Assembly: GCA_017937655.1 (NCBI GenBank)
Contig: JAGBDE010000005.1
Span: 106,163 to 170,162, forward strand
Source: Clostridia bacterium
Lineage (GTDB): Bacteria > Bacillota > Clostridia > Christensenellales > Aristaeellaceae
Direction: 5' to 3'
DNA length: 64,000 bases
Both the position numbers and the translations under genes were made by a program. The notes under the pieces were generated by a model. It did not search any database, was not told where the DNA came from, and saw nothing but the letters and a program-made list of their open reading frames with translations. Positions 41,483-49,687 of the stretch are shown piece after piece (position 1 is the stretch's first letter; every line of letters begins with the position of its first letter).

Positions 41483-41929
41483 ATGCATCTTCGCCGCCTT
41501 ACCGCCGCCGACCGCCAGGCCTACCTGCGCCTGGCCCACGATTTCTACCATTCCCCCGCGGTGCTTCATCCCGTCCCGGACGAGCACTTCGTCCGCACCT
41601 TTGAGGAGATCCTCCGTTCCGACGTCTATGCGGACGGCTTTTTCCTGGAAAACGACCAGGGCGACTGCCTGGGTTATGCAATCACGTCCAAAACCTTCTC
41701 CCAGGAATGCGGCGGCCAGGCCGTGTGGGTGGAGGAACTATACGTCCTGCCGGAATACCAGGGCCAGGGTCTTGGTACCGAGGCCCTGCGCCAGCTGGAA
41801 AGCTACTACCCCGCCGCCACCCGCTTCCGTCTGGAAGTGGAGCCGGACAACCTTTCCGCCGCCCGGCTTTACCAGCGGCTGGGGTTTGAGGTGCTGGAAT
41901 ACCGGCAGTTTGTGAAAGACAGGTTCTGA
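41483..41929 (+). CDS. GNAT-family acetyltransferase
   Basis: This 148-residue single-domain acetyltransferase has the pyrophosphate loop in VWVEELYVLPEYQGQGLGTEALRQLE (about 80-105) and the motif B region LEVEPDNLSAARLYQRLGF (about 117-135), both well conserved. The close match to RimI-like small-substrate enzymes does not reveal the substrate. AAAGGAG precedes ATG 41483. It is divergent from the small XRE gene across a palindrome, so that regulator may control it. Its stop is followed by two inverted copies of the modular repeat. Confidence 0.88.
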   Translation: MHLRRLTAADRQAYLRLAHDFYHSPAVLHPVPDEHFVRTFEEILRSDVYADGFFLENDQGDCLGYAITSKTFSQECGGQAVWVEELYVLPEYQGQGLGTEALRQLESYYPAATRFRLEVEPDNLSAARLYQRLGFEVLEYRQFVKDRF

Positions 41930-41933
41930 TTTT

Positions 41934-42298
41934 TGGGAGGCGGCTTTTCGGGGAAAAGCCCCTCCCAAGCCCTCCCGAAAAGCGCATAGTGGGTGGACAA
42001 TCCACCTTCCCCAGCAACAGAAAAAACCAGCTTATTCCCGCGTTGTACCTGGGTATCAGCTGGTTTTCTTTTGCTACTTTTCTTTTCACTGAAAAGAAAA
42101 GTAGGGGCGGCTTTTCGGGGAAAAGCCACTCCCAAACCCTCCCGAAAAGCGCATGCTGGGCAAGCTGTCCACCTTCCCCAGCAACAGAAAAAACCAGCTA
42201 ATTCCCGCGTTGTACCTGGGTATCAGCTGGTTTTCTTTTGGTTCTTTTCTTTTCACCGAAAAGAAAAGAACGCCCCCGGCAGGGCCGCCGGAGGCAAA
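41934..42298. repeat. Modular intergenic repeat, two tandem copies in reverse orientation
   Basis: Relative to 28.0 kb the order is reversed: module III', module II' (TTCCCGCGTTGTACCTGGG and ATCAGCTGG), hairpin (CTACTTTTCTTTTC type), then the same again from about 42106, ending with the GTTCTTTTCTTTTC hairpin and module I' (GCCCCCGGCAGGGCCGCCGGAGGC). The 371-bp gap between two convergent genes is filled by these repeats, with no gene. The two copies differ at scattered positions. Confidence 0.85.
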
Positions 42299-42300
42299 AC

Positions 42301-42762
42301 TCACTTCTCGTAAAACACCAAAGTCAGCTTGTCGTTGATGGGACGTAGCTCGCCGGTGCGGCGGTAGCCCAGTTTCTCGTAGAGGTGGCAGTTGCCCGGC
42401 TCCTGGAGGATGGTGTCAAGGATCCAGTGATCGGCGCCGTAGATGTCCTCCGCCAGCCGGATGGCCTGCTGGGCGATGCCCAGATTCCGCTGGGACGGCA
42501 TCACCCAGATGGGGCCCAGCTTCTTGAAGCCGTCGTCCAAAGTGCGCACCCGGAGAGCGCCGACTTTCACACCGTCAGCCAGGATGAAATACATAGCGCT
42601 AATGGGCTGCTCCAGCCGCATGATGACCTTCTCCAGGGGCTCGCAGGCCGGGCTTAGGTCAAAATCCTGATACTTGTCCAAAAGGGACTGGAAGGCCTCC
42701 TTCTGCATCTGCCACAGTTCTTGTGCGTCTGCAAGGGTGGCGCGGGACAAGGTCACGTGCAT
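42301..42762 (-). CDS. GNAT-family acetyltransferase downstream of the aro operon
   Basis: This 153-residue acetyltransferase has beta-4/alpha-3 (KLGPIWVMPSQRNLGIAQQAIRLAE, about 82-106, a divergent pyrophosphate loop) and the C-terminal region LDTILQEPGNCHLYEKLGYRRTG. ATG 42762 has AAGGAG 10 nt upstream. It starts 29 nt after aroQ in the same direction and may be transcribed with the aromatic operon, though nothing in the protein points to aromatic metabolism. The gene ends against the modular repeat. Confidence 0.82.
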   Translation of the reverse strand: MHVTLSRATLADAQELWQMQKEAFQSLLDKYQDFDLSPACEPLEKVIMRLEQPISAMYFILADGVKVGALRVRTLDDGFKKLGPIWVMPSQRNLGIAQQAIRLAEDIYGADHWILDTILQEPGNCHLYEKLGYRRTGELRPINDKLTLVFYEK

Positions 42763-42791
42763 GGCATGCTCTCCTTTGCAAATCGAACGTT

Positions 42792-43232
42792 TCACTTCTT
42801 TTGGCCGATGTGTTCCTTCAGCATCAGGATGGCCTTCTCATAGCCGGCAAAGCCCAGTCCCTTGACCTGGGCCATGCAGGCCATGGCCGGGTAGCTGATG
42901 CGCCGAAATTCCTCCCGCTGGTTGATGTCGCTCAGGTGTACCTCCACCGCGGGCAGGGCGACCGCCTTGAGCGCGTCCAGAATAGCCACGCTGGTATGGG
43001 TGTAGGCCGCGGGATTGATGACGATGCCGTCGGCGTTGCCCAGGGCGCTCTGGATGATATCCACCAGCACACCCTCGTGGTTGCTCTGGAAGATCTCCAC
43101 CTGGATATCCTCCCGCTCGCAGACCTGGCGCACGTAGTTTTCCAGGTCCAGCAGGGTCTGCCGGCCGTAGATGTCCGGCTCCCGGATGCCCAGCATATTG
43201 AGATTGGGGCCGTTAAGCACGTAAAGTTTCAT
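42792..43232 (-). CDS. aroQ: 3-dehydroquinate dehydratase, type II
   Basis: Third step of the shikimate pathway: trans-dehydration of 3-dehydroquinate. The 146-residue length is normal for the dodecameric type II enzyme. It has NGPNLNMLGIREPDIYG (active-site Asn and Arg, catalytic Tyr in the IYG segment), QSNHEGVLVDIIQ, GIVINPAAYTHTSVA (catalytic His) and EVHLSDINQREEFRRISY. AGGAGG precedes ATG 43232. It overlaps the end of the aroE-aroK gene by 20 nt. Confidence 0.96.
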   Translation of the reverse strand: MKLYVLNGPNLNMLGIREPDIYGRQTLLDLENYVRQVCEREDIQVEIFQSNHEGVLVDIIQSALGNADGIVINPAAYTHTSVAILDALKAVALPAVEVHLSDINQREEFRRISYPAMACMAQVKGLGFAGYEKAILMLKEHIGQKK

Positions 43233-44448
43233 TCCATTCCTCCTGAATCTTCTCCGCACATTGGAGCGGGGTGGTTTCGTTGGGAATGACCCGGTCAGCG
43301 CAGGCCTGATACAGGGGCTGACGCTGCTGCCACAGGGTTTCCAGCGTAGCCCGATCCTTGGACAGGGGCCGACCATCCATGGCCAGCAGGCCGATGTTCC
43401 GGGTCAGATGCACCACAAAGCCGTTCTGCTTAAGGTTCTGGCGATTTTCCTGCCGAAGCACCGCGCCGCCGCCGGTGAGCAGAATGCGGCCGGTTTCCTT
43501 GGAATACCGGGCGATGATCCGGGCTTCCAGTTCCCGGAAGGCGGCCTCGCCGTCCTTAGCGAAGATTTCCGGGATAGACTTGCCGCTTTCCCGGACGATT
43601 TCCGCATCGATGTCGATGGTCTCACGGCCGAGGAGCCGGGCCAATTCATCGCCCACGGTGGTTTTGCCGCAGCCGGGCATGCCCACCAGCACCAGGTTCA
43701 GCGACGACGCTCTGAGGGCGGCTTCCGCCTCTGTGGCTGCCTCCGGGGAGATGTCCCGGCCGGTGAATTGCTCGGAAGCGCGCACGGCCTGGTATACCAG
43801 CATTCTGAGGCCGCCGGTGGCCGGAATGCCCAATTCCTCCGCCTGCTGCACCAGCCGGGTGCGCATGGGATTGTAGATCACGTCCACTACCCCACTAAGG
43901 GTCGGGAAGGCCGCCAGATCCACCGGCGCGGCGTTTACGTTGGGGTACATGCCCACAGGCGTGGTGTTGATCAGATAGGCCGCATTCTTGTGCAGGTGCA
44001 GGTTATCGTAGTTGTTTTCGCCATGGCGGGAGATGACCACCGGCGTGCCGCCCATCCGTCGGACGACGCAGCAGGCGGTGCGGCTGGTGCCTCCGCTGCC
44101 CAGAACCAGCACCTTCCGGCCCGCGCAATCCATCCGGATGGCTTCGCACAGCTTGCGAAAGCCATAGGCGTCGGTGTTGTCGCCATAGAGGGTGCCGTCG
44201 GCCCGCTTGATGACCGTGTTCACGCTGCCAATCTCCCGGGCGATGTCGCTCATCTCGGCCAGGAACGGAATGACGGTCTGCTTGTAGGGAATGGTCACGT
44301 TGAAGCCGTCCAGCTCCCGGGCCTGCATGAAGCCGGGAACCGCTTCAGGCGGCATGGGCAGCAGGTCGTACCGATAGTCCGCCAAAAGGCCGTGCAGCAC
44401 CTTGGAATAGTTGTGGCCCAGCCCTTCGCCAATGAGCCCGAATTTCAT
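43213..44448 (-). CDS. Fused shikimate dehydrogenase-shikimate kinase (AroE-AroK)
   Basis: The 411-residue bifunctional protein joins AroE (about 1-245; GEGLGHNYSKVLHGLL, FNVTIPYKQ with catalytic Lys, GSVNTV, GDNTDAYGF with catalytic Asp, nucleotide loop VLGSGGTSRTA) to AroK (about 250-411; Walker A GMPGCGKTTVG, DIDAEI, GGGAVLR, lid region GRPLSKDR). It would convert 3-dehydroshikimate to shikimate 3-phosphate in two successive steps. This fusion is known from some clostridia. Of two ATGs, 44448 is chosen because AGGAG lies about 8 nt upstream. Confidence 0.95.
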   Translation of the reverse strand: MKFGLIGEGLGHNYSKVLHGLLADYRYDLLPMPPEAVPGFMQARELDGFNVTIPYKQTVIPFLAEMSDIAREIGSVNTVIKRADGTLYGDNTDAYGFRKLCEAIRMDCAGRKVLVLGSGGTSRTACCVVRRMGGTPVVISRHGENNYDNLHLHKNAAYLINTTPVGMYPNVNAAPVDLAAFPTLSGVVDVIYNPMRTRLVQQAEELGIPATGGLRMLVYQAVRASEQFTGRDISPEAATEAEAALRASSLNLVLVGMPGCGKTTVGDELARLLGRETIDIDAEIVRESGKSIPEIFAKDGEAAFRELEARIIARYSKETGRILLTGGGAVLRQENRQNLKQNGFVVHLTRNIGLLAMDGRPLSKDRATLETLWQQRQPLYQACADRVIPNETTPLQCAEKIQEEWNETLRA

Positions 44449-44460
44449 GGGCATCGCTCC

Positions 44461-45600
44461 TTAAATCTCCTGATAGCTTCCCAGATAGGTGTAGCCTTCC
44501 TGGCTGGTCATGATCTCGCTGAGCAGGGCGGCCACGTCGGGATCGGCGGGGTCGGCCTCCAGGTCGAAGTAGAACTGGAACTCAAAGTCCGTGCCGGGGA
44601 TGGGACGGCTTTCCAGCTTGGTCAGGTTCAGGCCGTGGGCCGCAAAACCGGCAATCTGGTTGTACAGGGAGCCGGGCTTGTGGGGCAGCTGCAGCATCAG
44701 GCTGGTGCGGTTGGAGCCGGGGTAGATTTCCAGATCCCGGGCAATGCAGATGAACCGGGTGAAGTTGGAATCGCTGTTGGCGATGTCCTCCTTGATGGCG
44801 CTGAGGCCGTAAAGCTCGGCGCAGCCCATGGAAGAGATGGCGGCGATGTCCTTGCGGCCGCTGGAATGCACCATCTGGGCCGCGATGGCGGTGTTTTCGC
44901 ACACGGTGATCTTCACGTCGGGCATGGTTTTGAGGAACTTGCTGCACTGGCCCAGGGCCTGCTGATGGCTGACCACTTCCTTGATATCGCTAAGCTTTGC
45001 GCCGGGGGCGGCCAGCAGGCGGTGATCCACCTTCATCTTCACGCTGCGGACGATGTGGAACCGATGGCTGCGCATCAAATCGTACACCTGGGTGACGGAG
45101 CCGTTGGCGCTGTTCTCAATGGGCAGCACGCCGTACTGGCAAAAGCCGCTTTCGATGGCCTGGAACACGCCCTCAAAATTGCGGAAATACATGATGTCCG
45201 GCAGGCTGAACAGCCGGTCGCAGGCCTGCTGGCTGTAAGCGCCCTCAATGCCCTGGCAGGCCACCTTGGCCTGTTTGGGGAAGGTGGCGGCGGTGTTTTC
45301 CATGGCGCTGCGCAGGGTGTTGGCAAAGGCCGTGGTGTCTGTCAGATAGCGGCGCTGGTAGTTGCGGCTCAGGTCAAACAGGGTGTTGTAAAGCAGCCGC
45401 ACGGGCATTTTCAGCTCCGGCTCCACCTTGGAAGCCTGGCGCACCAGCACCTGGCGCTCCCGCTCCGGGTCGTACACGGGCAGGTTGTTTTCCTGCTTAT
45501 ACTGTGCAATATTCCGGGCCACCTGCATTCTCTGGCTGAACAGCTTCACAAGCTCCTCGTCAATCTGGTTGATTTGTTCCCGAAGTTCATTCATATCCAT
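44461..45600 (-). CDS. pheA: Bifunctional chorismate mutase-prephenate dehydratase (P-protein)
   Basis: This enzyme makes phenylpyruvate from chorismate. The 379 residues contain an AroQ-class chorismate mutase (about 1-90; LREQINQIDEELVKLFSQRM), a prephenate dehydratase domain (about 110-285; GIEGAYSQQAC, GVLPIENSANGSV, and SNFTRFICIAR with the catalytic TRF) and a C-terminal ACT domain (about 295-372; KPGSLYNQIAGFAAHGLNLTKLESRP) with the ESRP motif used for Phe feedback inhibition. AAGGAG precedes the ATG. It lies between aroB and the aroE-aroK fusion. Confidence 0.96.
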   Translation of the reverse strand: MDMNELREQINQIDEELVKLFSQRMQVARNIAQYKQENNLPVYDPERERQVLVRQASKVEPELKMPVRLLYNTLFDLSRNYQRRYLTDTTAFANTLRSAMENTAATFPKQAKVACQGIEGAYSQQACDRLFSLPDIMYFRNFEGVFQAIESGFCQYGVLPIENSANGSVTQVYDLMRSHRFHIVRSVKMKVDHRLLAAPGAKLSDIKEVVSHQQALGQCSKFLKTMPDVKITVCENTAIAAQMVHSSGRKDIAAISSMGCAELYGLSAIKEDIANSDSNFTRFICIARDLEIYPGSNRTSLMLQLPHKPGSLYNQIAGFAAHGLNLTKLESRPIPGTDFEFQFYFDLEADPADPDVAALLSEIMTSQEGYTYLGSYQEI

Positions 45601-45622
45601 GGTTCATGCTCCTTCCTCAGCA

Positions 45623-46681
45623 TCATTCAACGGCCAGCTTCATCCATTGGGCAAAGGTTTCGATGGGCACGGGATAAAGGCCGCACTGGCCGACCGCCTC
45701 CGGCAAAACCACGGTGATCTTGCTGCCTGCCCGCTTTTTGTCCGACAGAGCGGCGGAGAGCAGGACACCCGCGGAATAATCGGCGGAAATGGGCAGTCCC
45801 ACCCGTTCCAGGCAAGCGATAATCCGCCGGGGGACGCTTTCGTCGCAAAGGTTCAGCTGACAGGCCAGCTTAGCCGCCATCACCATGCCGATGGCCACGC
45901 CCTTGCCGTGGGAGATGGCAAAATCGGACTGCTTTTCAATGGCATGGCCGAAGGTGTGGCCCAGGTTCAGCTTCTGGCGGCAGCCGGTGTCCTTTTCGTC
46001 CAGCCGCACCACCTCTGCCTTGGCCTGAACGCAACGGGCGATGATCTCCGGCAGCTGGGCTTTCCAGTCGCCCTCTGCAAACAGCCTAAAGAGGGGTTCG
46101 TCGTCCAGGATGCCGTATTTCACGCATTCCGCCACGCCGTCCAGCAGGGTTTCCTCCGGCAGGGTGGACAGGAGGTCGGGGTCGCAAAGCACCAGCTTGG
46201 GCTGATAAAACGCCCCGGCCAGGTTCTTGCCTTGGGGCAAATCGATGCCGGTCTTGCCGCCCACGCTGCTGTCCACCATGCTGAGCAAGGTGGTGGGTAC
46301 CTGCACAAAGGCGATGCCGCGGAGGTAGCAAGCCGCCGCGAAACCGGCCATATCGCCGGGAACGCCGCCGCCCAGGGCCAGGATGCAGTCCGAGCGGGTC
46401 AGGCGGTTTTCTGCCAGGAACTCCAGCATTTTGCCCCACCAGGCAAGGGTCTTGCTGCCCTCGCCGTGGGGGATGGCAAAGCGGCATACGGTAAAGCCGC
46501 TGGCCTTGAGCCCTTCCTCCGCCCGGCTGCCGTAGAGGGCGTCCACGGTGTCATCCGTCAGGATGGCTACGGCGCAGGGCTTGCCCAGCACCGCCAGCAT
46601 TTCCTCGCCCAGGCGGTCCATCAGCCCTGCGGCGATCTTCACCTGGTACTTGGGGCTGGTCTTTACATCAATGATCTTCAT
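45623..46681 (-). CDS. aroB: 3-dehydroquinate synthase
   Basis: Second step of the shikimate pathway: NAD- and metal-dependent cyclisation of DAHP. The 352-residue protein has the NAD-binding GGGVPGDMAGFAAACYLRG, the TTLLSMVDSSVGGKTGID block, and metal-binding segments LLDGVAECVKYG and LNLGHTFGHAIE. ATG 46681 overlaps the end of tyrA by 14 nt. The SD is weak (GGGGAAAAAAG), so coupling to tyrA translation is likely. Confidence 0.96.
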   Translation of the reverse strand: MKIIDVKTSPKYQVKIAAGLMDRLGEEMLAVLGKPCAVAILTDDTVDALYGSRAEEGLKASGFTVCRFAIPHGEGSKTLAWWGKMLEFLAENRLTRSDCILALGGGVPGDMAGFAAACYLRGIAFVQVPTTLLSMVDSSVGGKTGIDLPQGKNLAGAFYQPKLVLCDPDLLSTLPEETLLDGVAECVKYGILDDEPLFRLFAEGDWKAQLPEIIARCVQAKAEVVRLDEKDTGCRQKLNLGHTFGHAIEKQSDFAISHGKGVAIGMVMAAKLACQLNLCDESVPRRIIACLERVGLPISADYSAGVLLSAALSDKKRAGSKITVVLPEAVGQCGLYPVPIETFAQWMKLAVE

Positions 46682-47525
46682 GCTTTTTTCCCCGCTGTTC
46701 TGTCTGGGTCTTGCGTTCCCTGCCCTCACGGAGCAAGCCGCGCAGGGTGTCCTCCTGGCCGTCCCGGAGGGCGTCCCGGTATTCCGTCAGCCGGTCGATC
46801 AGGCCGTTCAGCTCCTCCAAAAGGGGCTCCCGGTTCTGCTGGAACAGCTGGGTCCACAGGTTCTCGTCCACGCTGGCCACCCGGCTCATATCCCGGAAAC
46901 TGCCGGCGGAAAAGCCGTGATGGCCCAGCATCAGCGGGCTGCGCACATAGGCGCTGGCCACCACGTGGGGCAGCTGGGAGGTGTAGGCGATGACCTGGTC
47001 GTGCTCCTCCGGGGTGGTGATGACCACCTGACCAAAGCCCATGTCCAGGAAGAACTTCTTCAGCCGGGCCAGGGTCTGGATATCGCTGCCCCGGGGCGGG
47101 GTCAGGATCATGGACGCCCGGTCAAACATGGTGTCCGTGGCATATTCCAGGCCGGAGTGCTCCACGCCCGCCATGGGATGGCCGCCCACAAACAGGAAAT
47201 CATTCTCCCGGGCGATGTCCCACAAAGGCTCGCAGATGGCCCGCTTCACGCCGCACACGTCCAGCACGGTAGCGCCCTTCTTGATAACTGCGGCATGGCC
47301 TCGCACGTACTCCACCGCGCCCTCCGGCCAGGTGGCAATGATCAGCATGTCGCACTCCGGGATGCTTTCCTCGGTCAGCGGGCCGTGGGTCACTTCCAGC
47401 AGCTTGGCCTTCTGCATGACCTTCTGGCTCATGTCCATGCCCAGCACGGTGTGGTCGGTACGTTTTTTCAGCGTCTTGGCCAGGGACCCGCCAATCAGGC
47501 CCAGCCCGATAATGCCAATCTTCAT
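46668..47525 (-). CDS. tyrA: Prephenate dehydrogenase
   Basis: This enzyme oxidatively decarboxylates prephenate to 4-hydroxyphenylpyruvate for tyrosine. The 285-residue protein has the Rossmann motif IGIIGLGLIGGSLAKTL at the N-terminus, conserved VLDVCGVKR and GGHPMAGVEHSG (catalytic His), and the helical dimerisation domain (YTSQLPHVVASAYV...). No ACT domain is present, so Tyr feedback would have to act elsewhere. The ATG overlaps the stop of the DAHP synthase gene (ATGA). Confidence 0.95.
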   Translation of the reverse strand: MKIGIIGLGLIGGSLAKTLKKRTDHTVLGMDMSQKVMQKAKLLEVTHGPLTEESIPECDMLIIATWPEGAVEYVRGHAAVIKKGATVLDVCGVKRAICEPLWDIARENDFLFVGGHPMAGVEHSGLEYATDTMFDRASMILTPPRGSDIQTLARLKKFFLDMGFGQVVITTPEEHDQVIAYTSQLPHVVASAYVRSPLMLGHHGFSAGSFRDMSRVASVDENLWTQLFQQNREPLLEELNGLIDRLTEYRDALRDGQEDTLRGLLREGRERKTQTEQRGKKHEDH

Positions 47526-48547
47526 GCCTGGAACTCCTTGGAAAAGTTGTATGCGTGGGGACGGATGGCGTTGACGCTGTTCATCACGTCCTGGAAGGCT
47601 TCCGGCGTCAGGGACTGGGCGCCGTCGCAAAGGGCTTTCTTGGGATCGTTGTGCACTTCAATCATCAGGCCGTCCGCGCCGCAGGCGGTGGCGGCGATGG
47701 CCATGGGCTTCACCATCCAGGAAATGCCGGTGGCGTGGCTGGGGTCCACCACCACGGGCAGGTGGGTCAGCTTCTTGAGCATGGGCACGGCCGCCAGGTC
47801 CAGGGTATTGCGGGTGGCGGTCTCAAAGGTGCGGATGCCGCGCTCACACAGGATGACCTGGCTGTTGCCGCCGGCCATGATGTACTCGGCGCTCATGAGC
47901 AGCTCCTGCAGGGTGTTGGCCAGGCCGCGCTTGAGCAAAATGGGCTTGCCGGTGTGGCCCAGCTCCTTGAGCAGCTCGAAGTTCTGCATGTTCCGCGCTC
48001 CCACCTGGATCACGTCCACCTCATCAAACAGGGGCAGCTGGCTCAGATCCATGATCTCGGTCACCACGGGCAGGCCGGTTTCCTTCTTGGCCAAAAGCAG
48101 CAGATCCAGGCCGTGTCCGCGCAGGCCCTGGAATGCGTAGGGCGAGGTGCGGGGCTTGAACGCGCCGCCCCGGAGCATGGTGGCTCCGGCTTCCTTTACC
48201 TGACGGGCCACCAGGCAGATCTGCTCCTCGGTTTCAATGGAGCAGGGGCCTGCGATGACCTGGAAATTTCCCCCGCCGATGGACACGCCGCCGGCGGTGA
48301 TGACGCTGTCTTCCTCATGGAATTTGCGGTTGGCGTTCTTGTAGGGCTCCTGCACCCGCTTCACGTCCTCCACGATGTCCAGCGCCCGCAGCAGGTCGAT
48401 ATCCACGGCAGAGGTATCGCCCACCAGGCCCAGCAAAGTATGGGTTGCGCCCTGGGAGGGGTGCACGGTCAAATTCAGGCCCTTGAGCCAGTCCAGCAGG
48501 TTTTCCAGCTGCTTTTCGTTGGGATTCTTTTTCAGGATAACAATCAT
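47522..48547 (-). CDS. aroF: 3-deoxy-7-phosphoheptulonate (DAHP) synthase, type I-beta with N-terminal regulatory domain
   Basis: First enzyme of the shikimate pathway; it condenses PEP and erythrose 4-phosphate. The 341-residue protein has an N-terminal ferredoxin-like regulatory domain (about 1-70; MIVILKKNPNEKQLENLLDWL) of the kind that binds Phe/Tyr in thermophilic homologues. The catalytic barrel follows, with VIAGPCSIETEEQ, LRGGAFKPRTSPYAFQGL, ILLKRG, ILCERGIRTFE, and VVVDPSHATG (metal ligands). Gene symbols for this subtype vary (aroF/aroG). It is first in the operon, behind a Phe/Tyr-rich leader and terminator. ATG 48547 has GGAGG upstream. Confidence 0.96.
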   Translation of the reverse strand: MIVILKKNPNEKQLENLLDWLKGLNLTVHPSQGATHTLLGLVGDTSAVDIDLLRALDIVEDVKRVQEPYKNANRKFHEEDSVITAGGVSIGGGNFQVIAGPCSIETEEQICLVARQVKEAGATMLRGGAFKPRTSPYAFQGLRGHGLDLLLLAKKETGLPVVTEIMDLSQLPLFDEVDVIQVGARNMQNFELLKELGHTGKPILLKRGLANTLQELLMSAEYIMAGGNSQVILCERGIRTFETATRNTLDLAAVPMLKKLTHLPVVVDPSHATGISWMVKPMAIAATACGADGLMIEVHNDPKKALCDGAQSLTPEAFQDVMNSVNAIRPHAYNFSKEFQA

Positions 48548-48570
48548 GGGATTTCCTCCTCCAAAAGATT

Positions 48571-48606
48571 CAAAATAAAAACCCCCGCAGCATTGAGCCG
48601 CAGGGG
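48571..48606 (-). terminator. Intrinsic terminator in the aromatic operon leader (attenuator)
   Basis: On the minus strand CCCCTGCGGC, a 5-nt loop and GCTGCGGGGG form a 10-bp stem with two wobble pairs, followed by TTTTTATTTT. It lies 24 nt before the DAHP synthase start and 29 nt after the leader peptide stop, so transcription must pass it to reach the operon. Confidence 0.88.
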
Positions 48607-48634
48607 ATTGCAAACGAATTTGGGTGCAAGCCTG

Positions 48635-48721
48635 TTATGCAGCGCAATGGGAAAAAGCCTTACCATAATAGGTAAAGCTGAAATAAAAGGAGTAATACAG
48701 GCCAAACAGGTTCTGCTTCAT
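48635..48721 (-). CDS. Phe/Tyr-rich leader peptide of the aromatic operon
   Basis: A 28-residue ORF starts at ATG 48721 with AAAGGAGGAG nine nt upstream. Ten of its 28 residues are Phe (5) or Tyr (5), concentrated between codons 6 and 23 (for example FGLYYSFYFSFTYYG), and no Trp is present. This composition, the promoter 35 nt upstream and the terminator between it and the DAHP synthase gene are the classical features of ribosome-mediated attenuation, which would release the operon when charged tRNA-Phe or tRNA-Tyr runs short. I did not resolve the alternative antiterminator pairing. Confidence 0.85.
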   Translation of the reverse strand: MKQNLFGLYYSFYFSFTYYGKAFSHCAA

Positions 48722-48755
48722 GGTCTGCTCCTCCTTTCTCCATTGCTTGTTTAGC

Positions 48756-48784
48756 ATGATAGCACCATCGTTTTTTTCTGTCAA
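48756..48784 (-). promoter_or_regulatory. Promoter of the aromatic amino acid operon
   Basis: On the minus strand perfect TTGACA, a 17-nt spacer ending in TGC (extended -10), and TATCAT; about 35 nt before the leader ATG. Confidence 0.85.
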
Positions 48785-48823
48785 TCCGTTGAACAATGGA
48801 AAAACAATCATTCCGGGGGCCGA

Positions 48824-49684
48824 TCACTCGCCCTCCAGCATGCCTTTCACCTTGAGGCCGGCGGCCTTCACGGCGTTTTTCCTCTCGCCCCGGGCGATGA
48901 GCTCCTCCATACTGTCCCGCAGGCTCAGCCCCCGGACGATGCCGTCAAACAGCTGGGCTTCCAGGGAAAGCTCGCTCTTAGCGGCTTCCGGCTGGGGGAC
49001 GTCCTCTGCTGACCACTGGAACACGATGCAGTACTCGCCCTTGTCCGCCTTGGGGTTGTTTTCCAGCGCTTCCAATACCTGGGAAACGTTGCCCCGGAGG
49101 GTTTTTTCGTGCTTCTTGGTCAAATCGCAGCTGGCGCTGACCATGGTGCCCGGCAGGGTTTCCTTGAGGACGGTCAGCAGGTCGATGACCCGGTGAGGCG
49201 ACTCATGCACCACCGCCACCTTGGAGCGGCGGGCCATGTCCAGCAGCTTTTCCTTCAGCTCGCTTTTCTGCCGGGGCAGGAAGCCGAAGAAGGTGAACTC
49301 CGTCACATCCAGACCGCTGACGCTGAGGGCCGACGCCATGGCCGTGGGGCCGGGCACCGCCACCACCTCAATGCCATTCTTGATGGCCTCGGCGGTGAGG
49401 ATACTGCCGGGGTCGCTGATGCAGGGGGTGCCTGCGTCGGTGGTGACCGCCACGTCGATGTTTTCCTCCAGCATCCGGCTGACGATCTGCACCGCCTTGC
49501 CCCGCTCGTTGTGCTCGTGGCAGGAGGTGAGGGGCGTAGGAATGTCAAAGGCGCTGCACAGCTTCATGGTGACCCGGGTGTCCTCCGCGGCGATCAGGCT
49601 GACGGTTTTCAGGGTCTCGATGGCCCGGGGAGTCATGTCGCCCAAATTACCGATGGGCGTTGCAACAACGTACAGGGTGGGCAT
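48824..49684 (-). CDS. rsmI: 16S rRNA (cytidine-1402 2'-O)-methyltransferase
   Basis: RsmI methylates the 2'-OH of C1402 in the 30S P-site. The 286-residue tetrapyrrole-methylase-fold protein has LYVVATPIGNLGDMTPRAIE at its N-terminus, LIAAEDTRVT, DAGTPCISDPG, VPGPTAMASALSVSGL, and the FFGFLPR block. It begins three nt after the rsmH stop; the SD GGGGAG lies inside rsmH. Its neighbour rsmH modifies the same nucleotide. Last gene of its operon, ending before the aromatic operon promoter. Confidence 0.95.
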   Translation of the reverse strand: MPTLYVVATPIGNLGDMTPRAIETLKTVSLIAAEDTRVTMKLCSAFDIPTPLTSCHEHNERGKAVQIVSRMLEENIDVAVTTDAGTPCISDPGSILTAEAIKNGIEVVAVPGPTAMASALSVSGLDVTEFTFFGFLPRQKSELKEKLLDMARRSKVAVVHESPHRVIDLLTVLKETLPGTMVSASCDLTKKHEKTLRGNVSQVLEALENNPKADKGEYCIVFQWSAEDVPQPEAAKSELSLEAQLFDGIVRGLSLRDSMEELIARGERKNAVKAAGLKVKGMLEGE

Positions 49685-49687
49685 GGC

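Noticed and set aside
41934..42298. CRISPR array in the repeated region
   Set aside because: Repeats are about 170-190 bp, modular and hairpin-rich, without regular short spacers or cas genes.
43261..45717. 818-codon plus-strand frame opposite the aro genes
   Set aside because: Antisense to aroE-aroK and pheA, which are certain; composition typical of a reverse-frame artefact.
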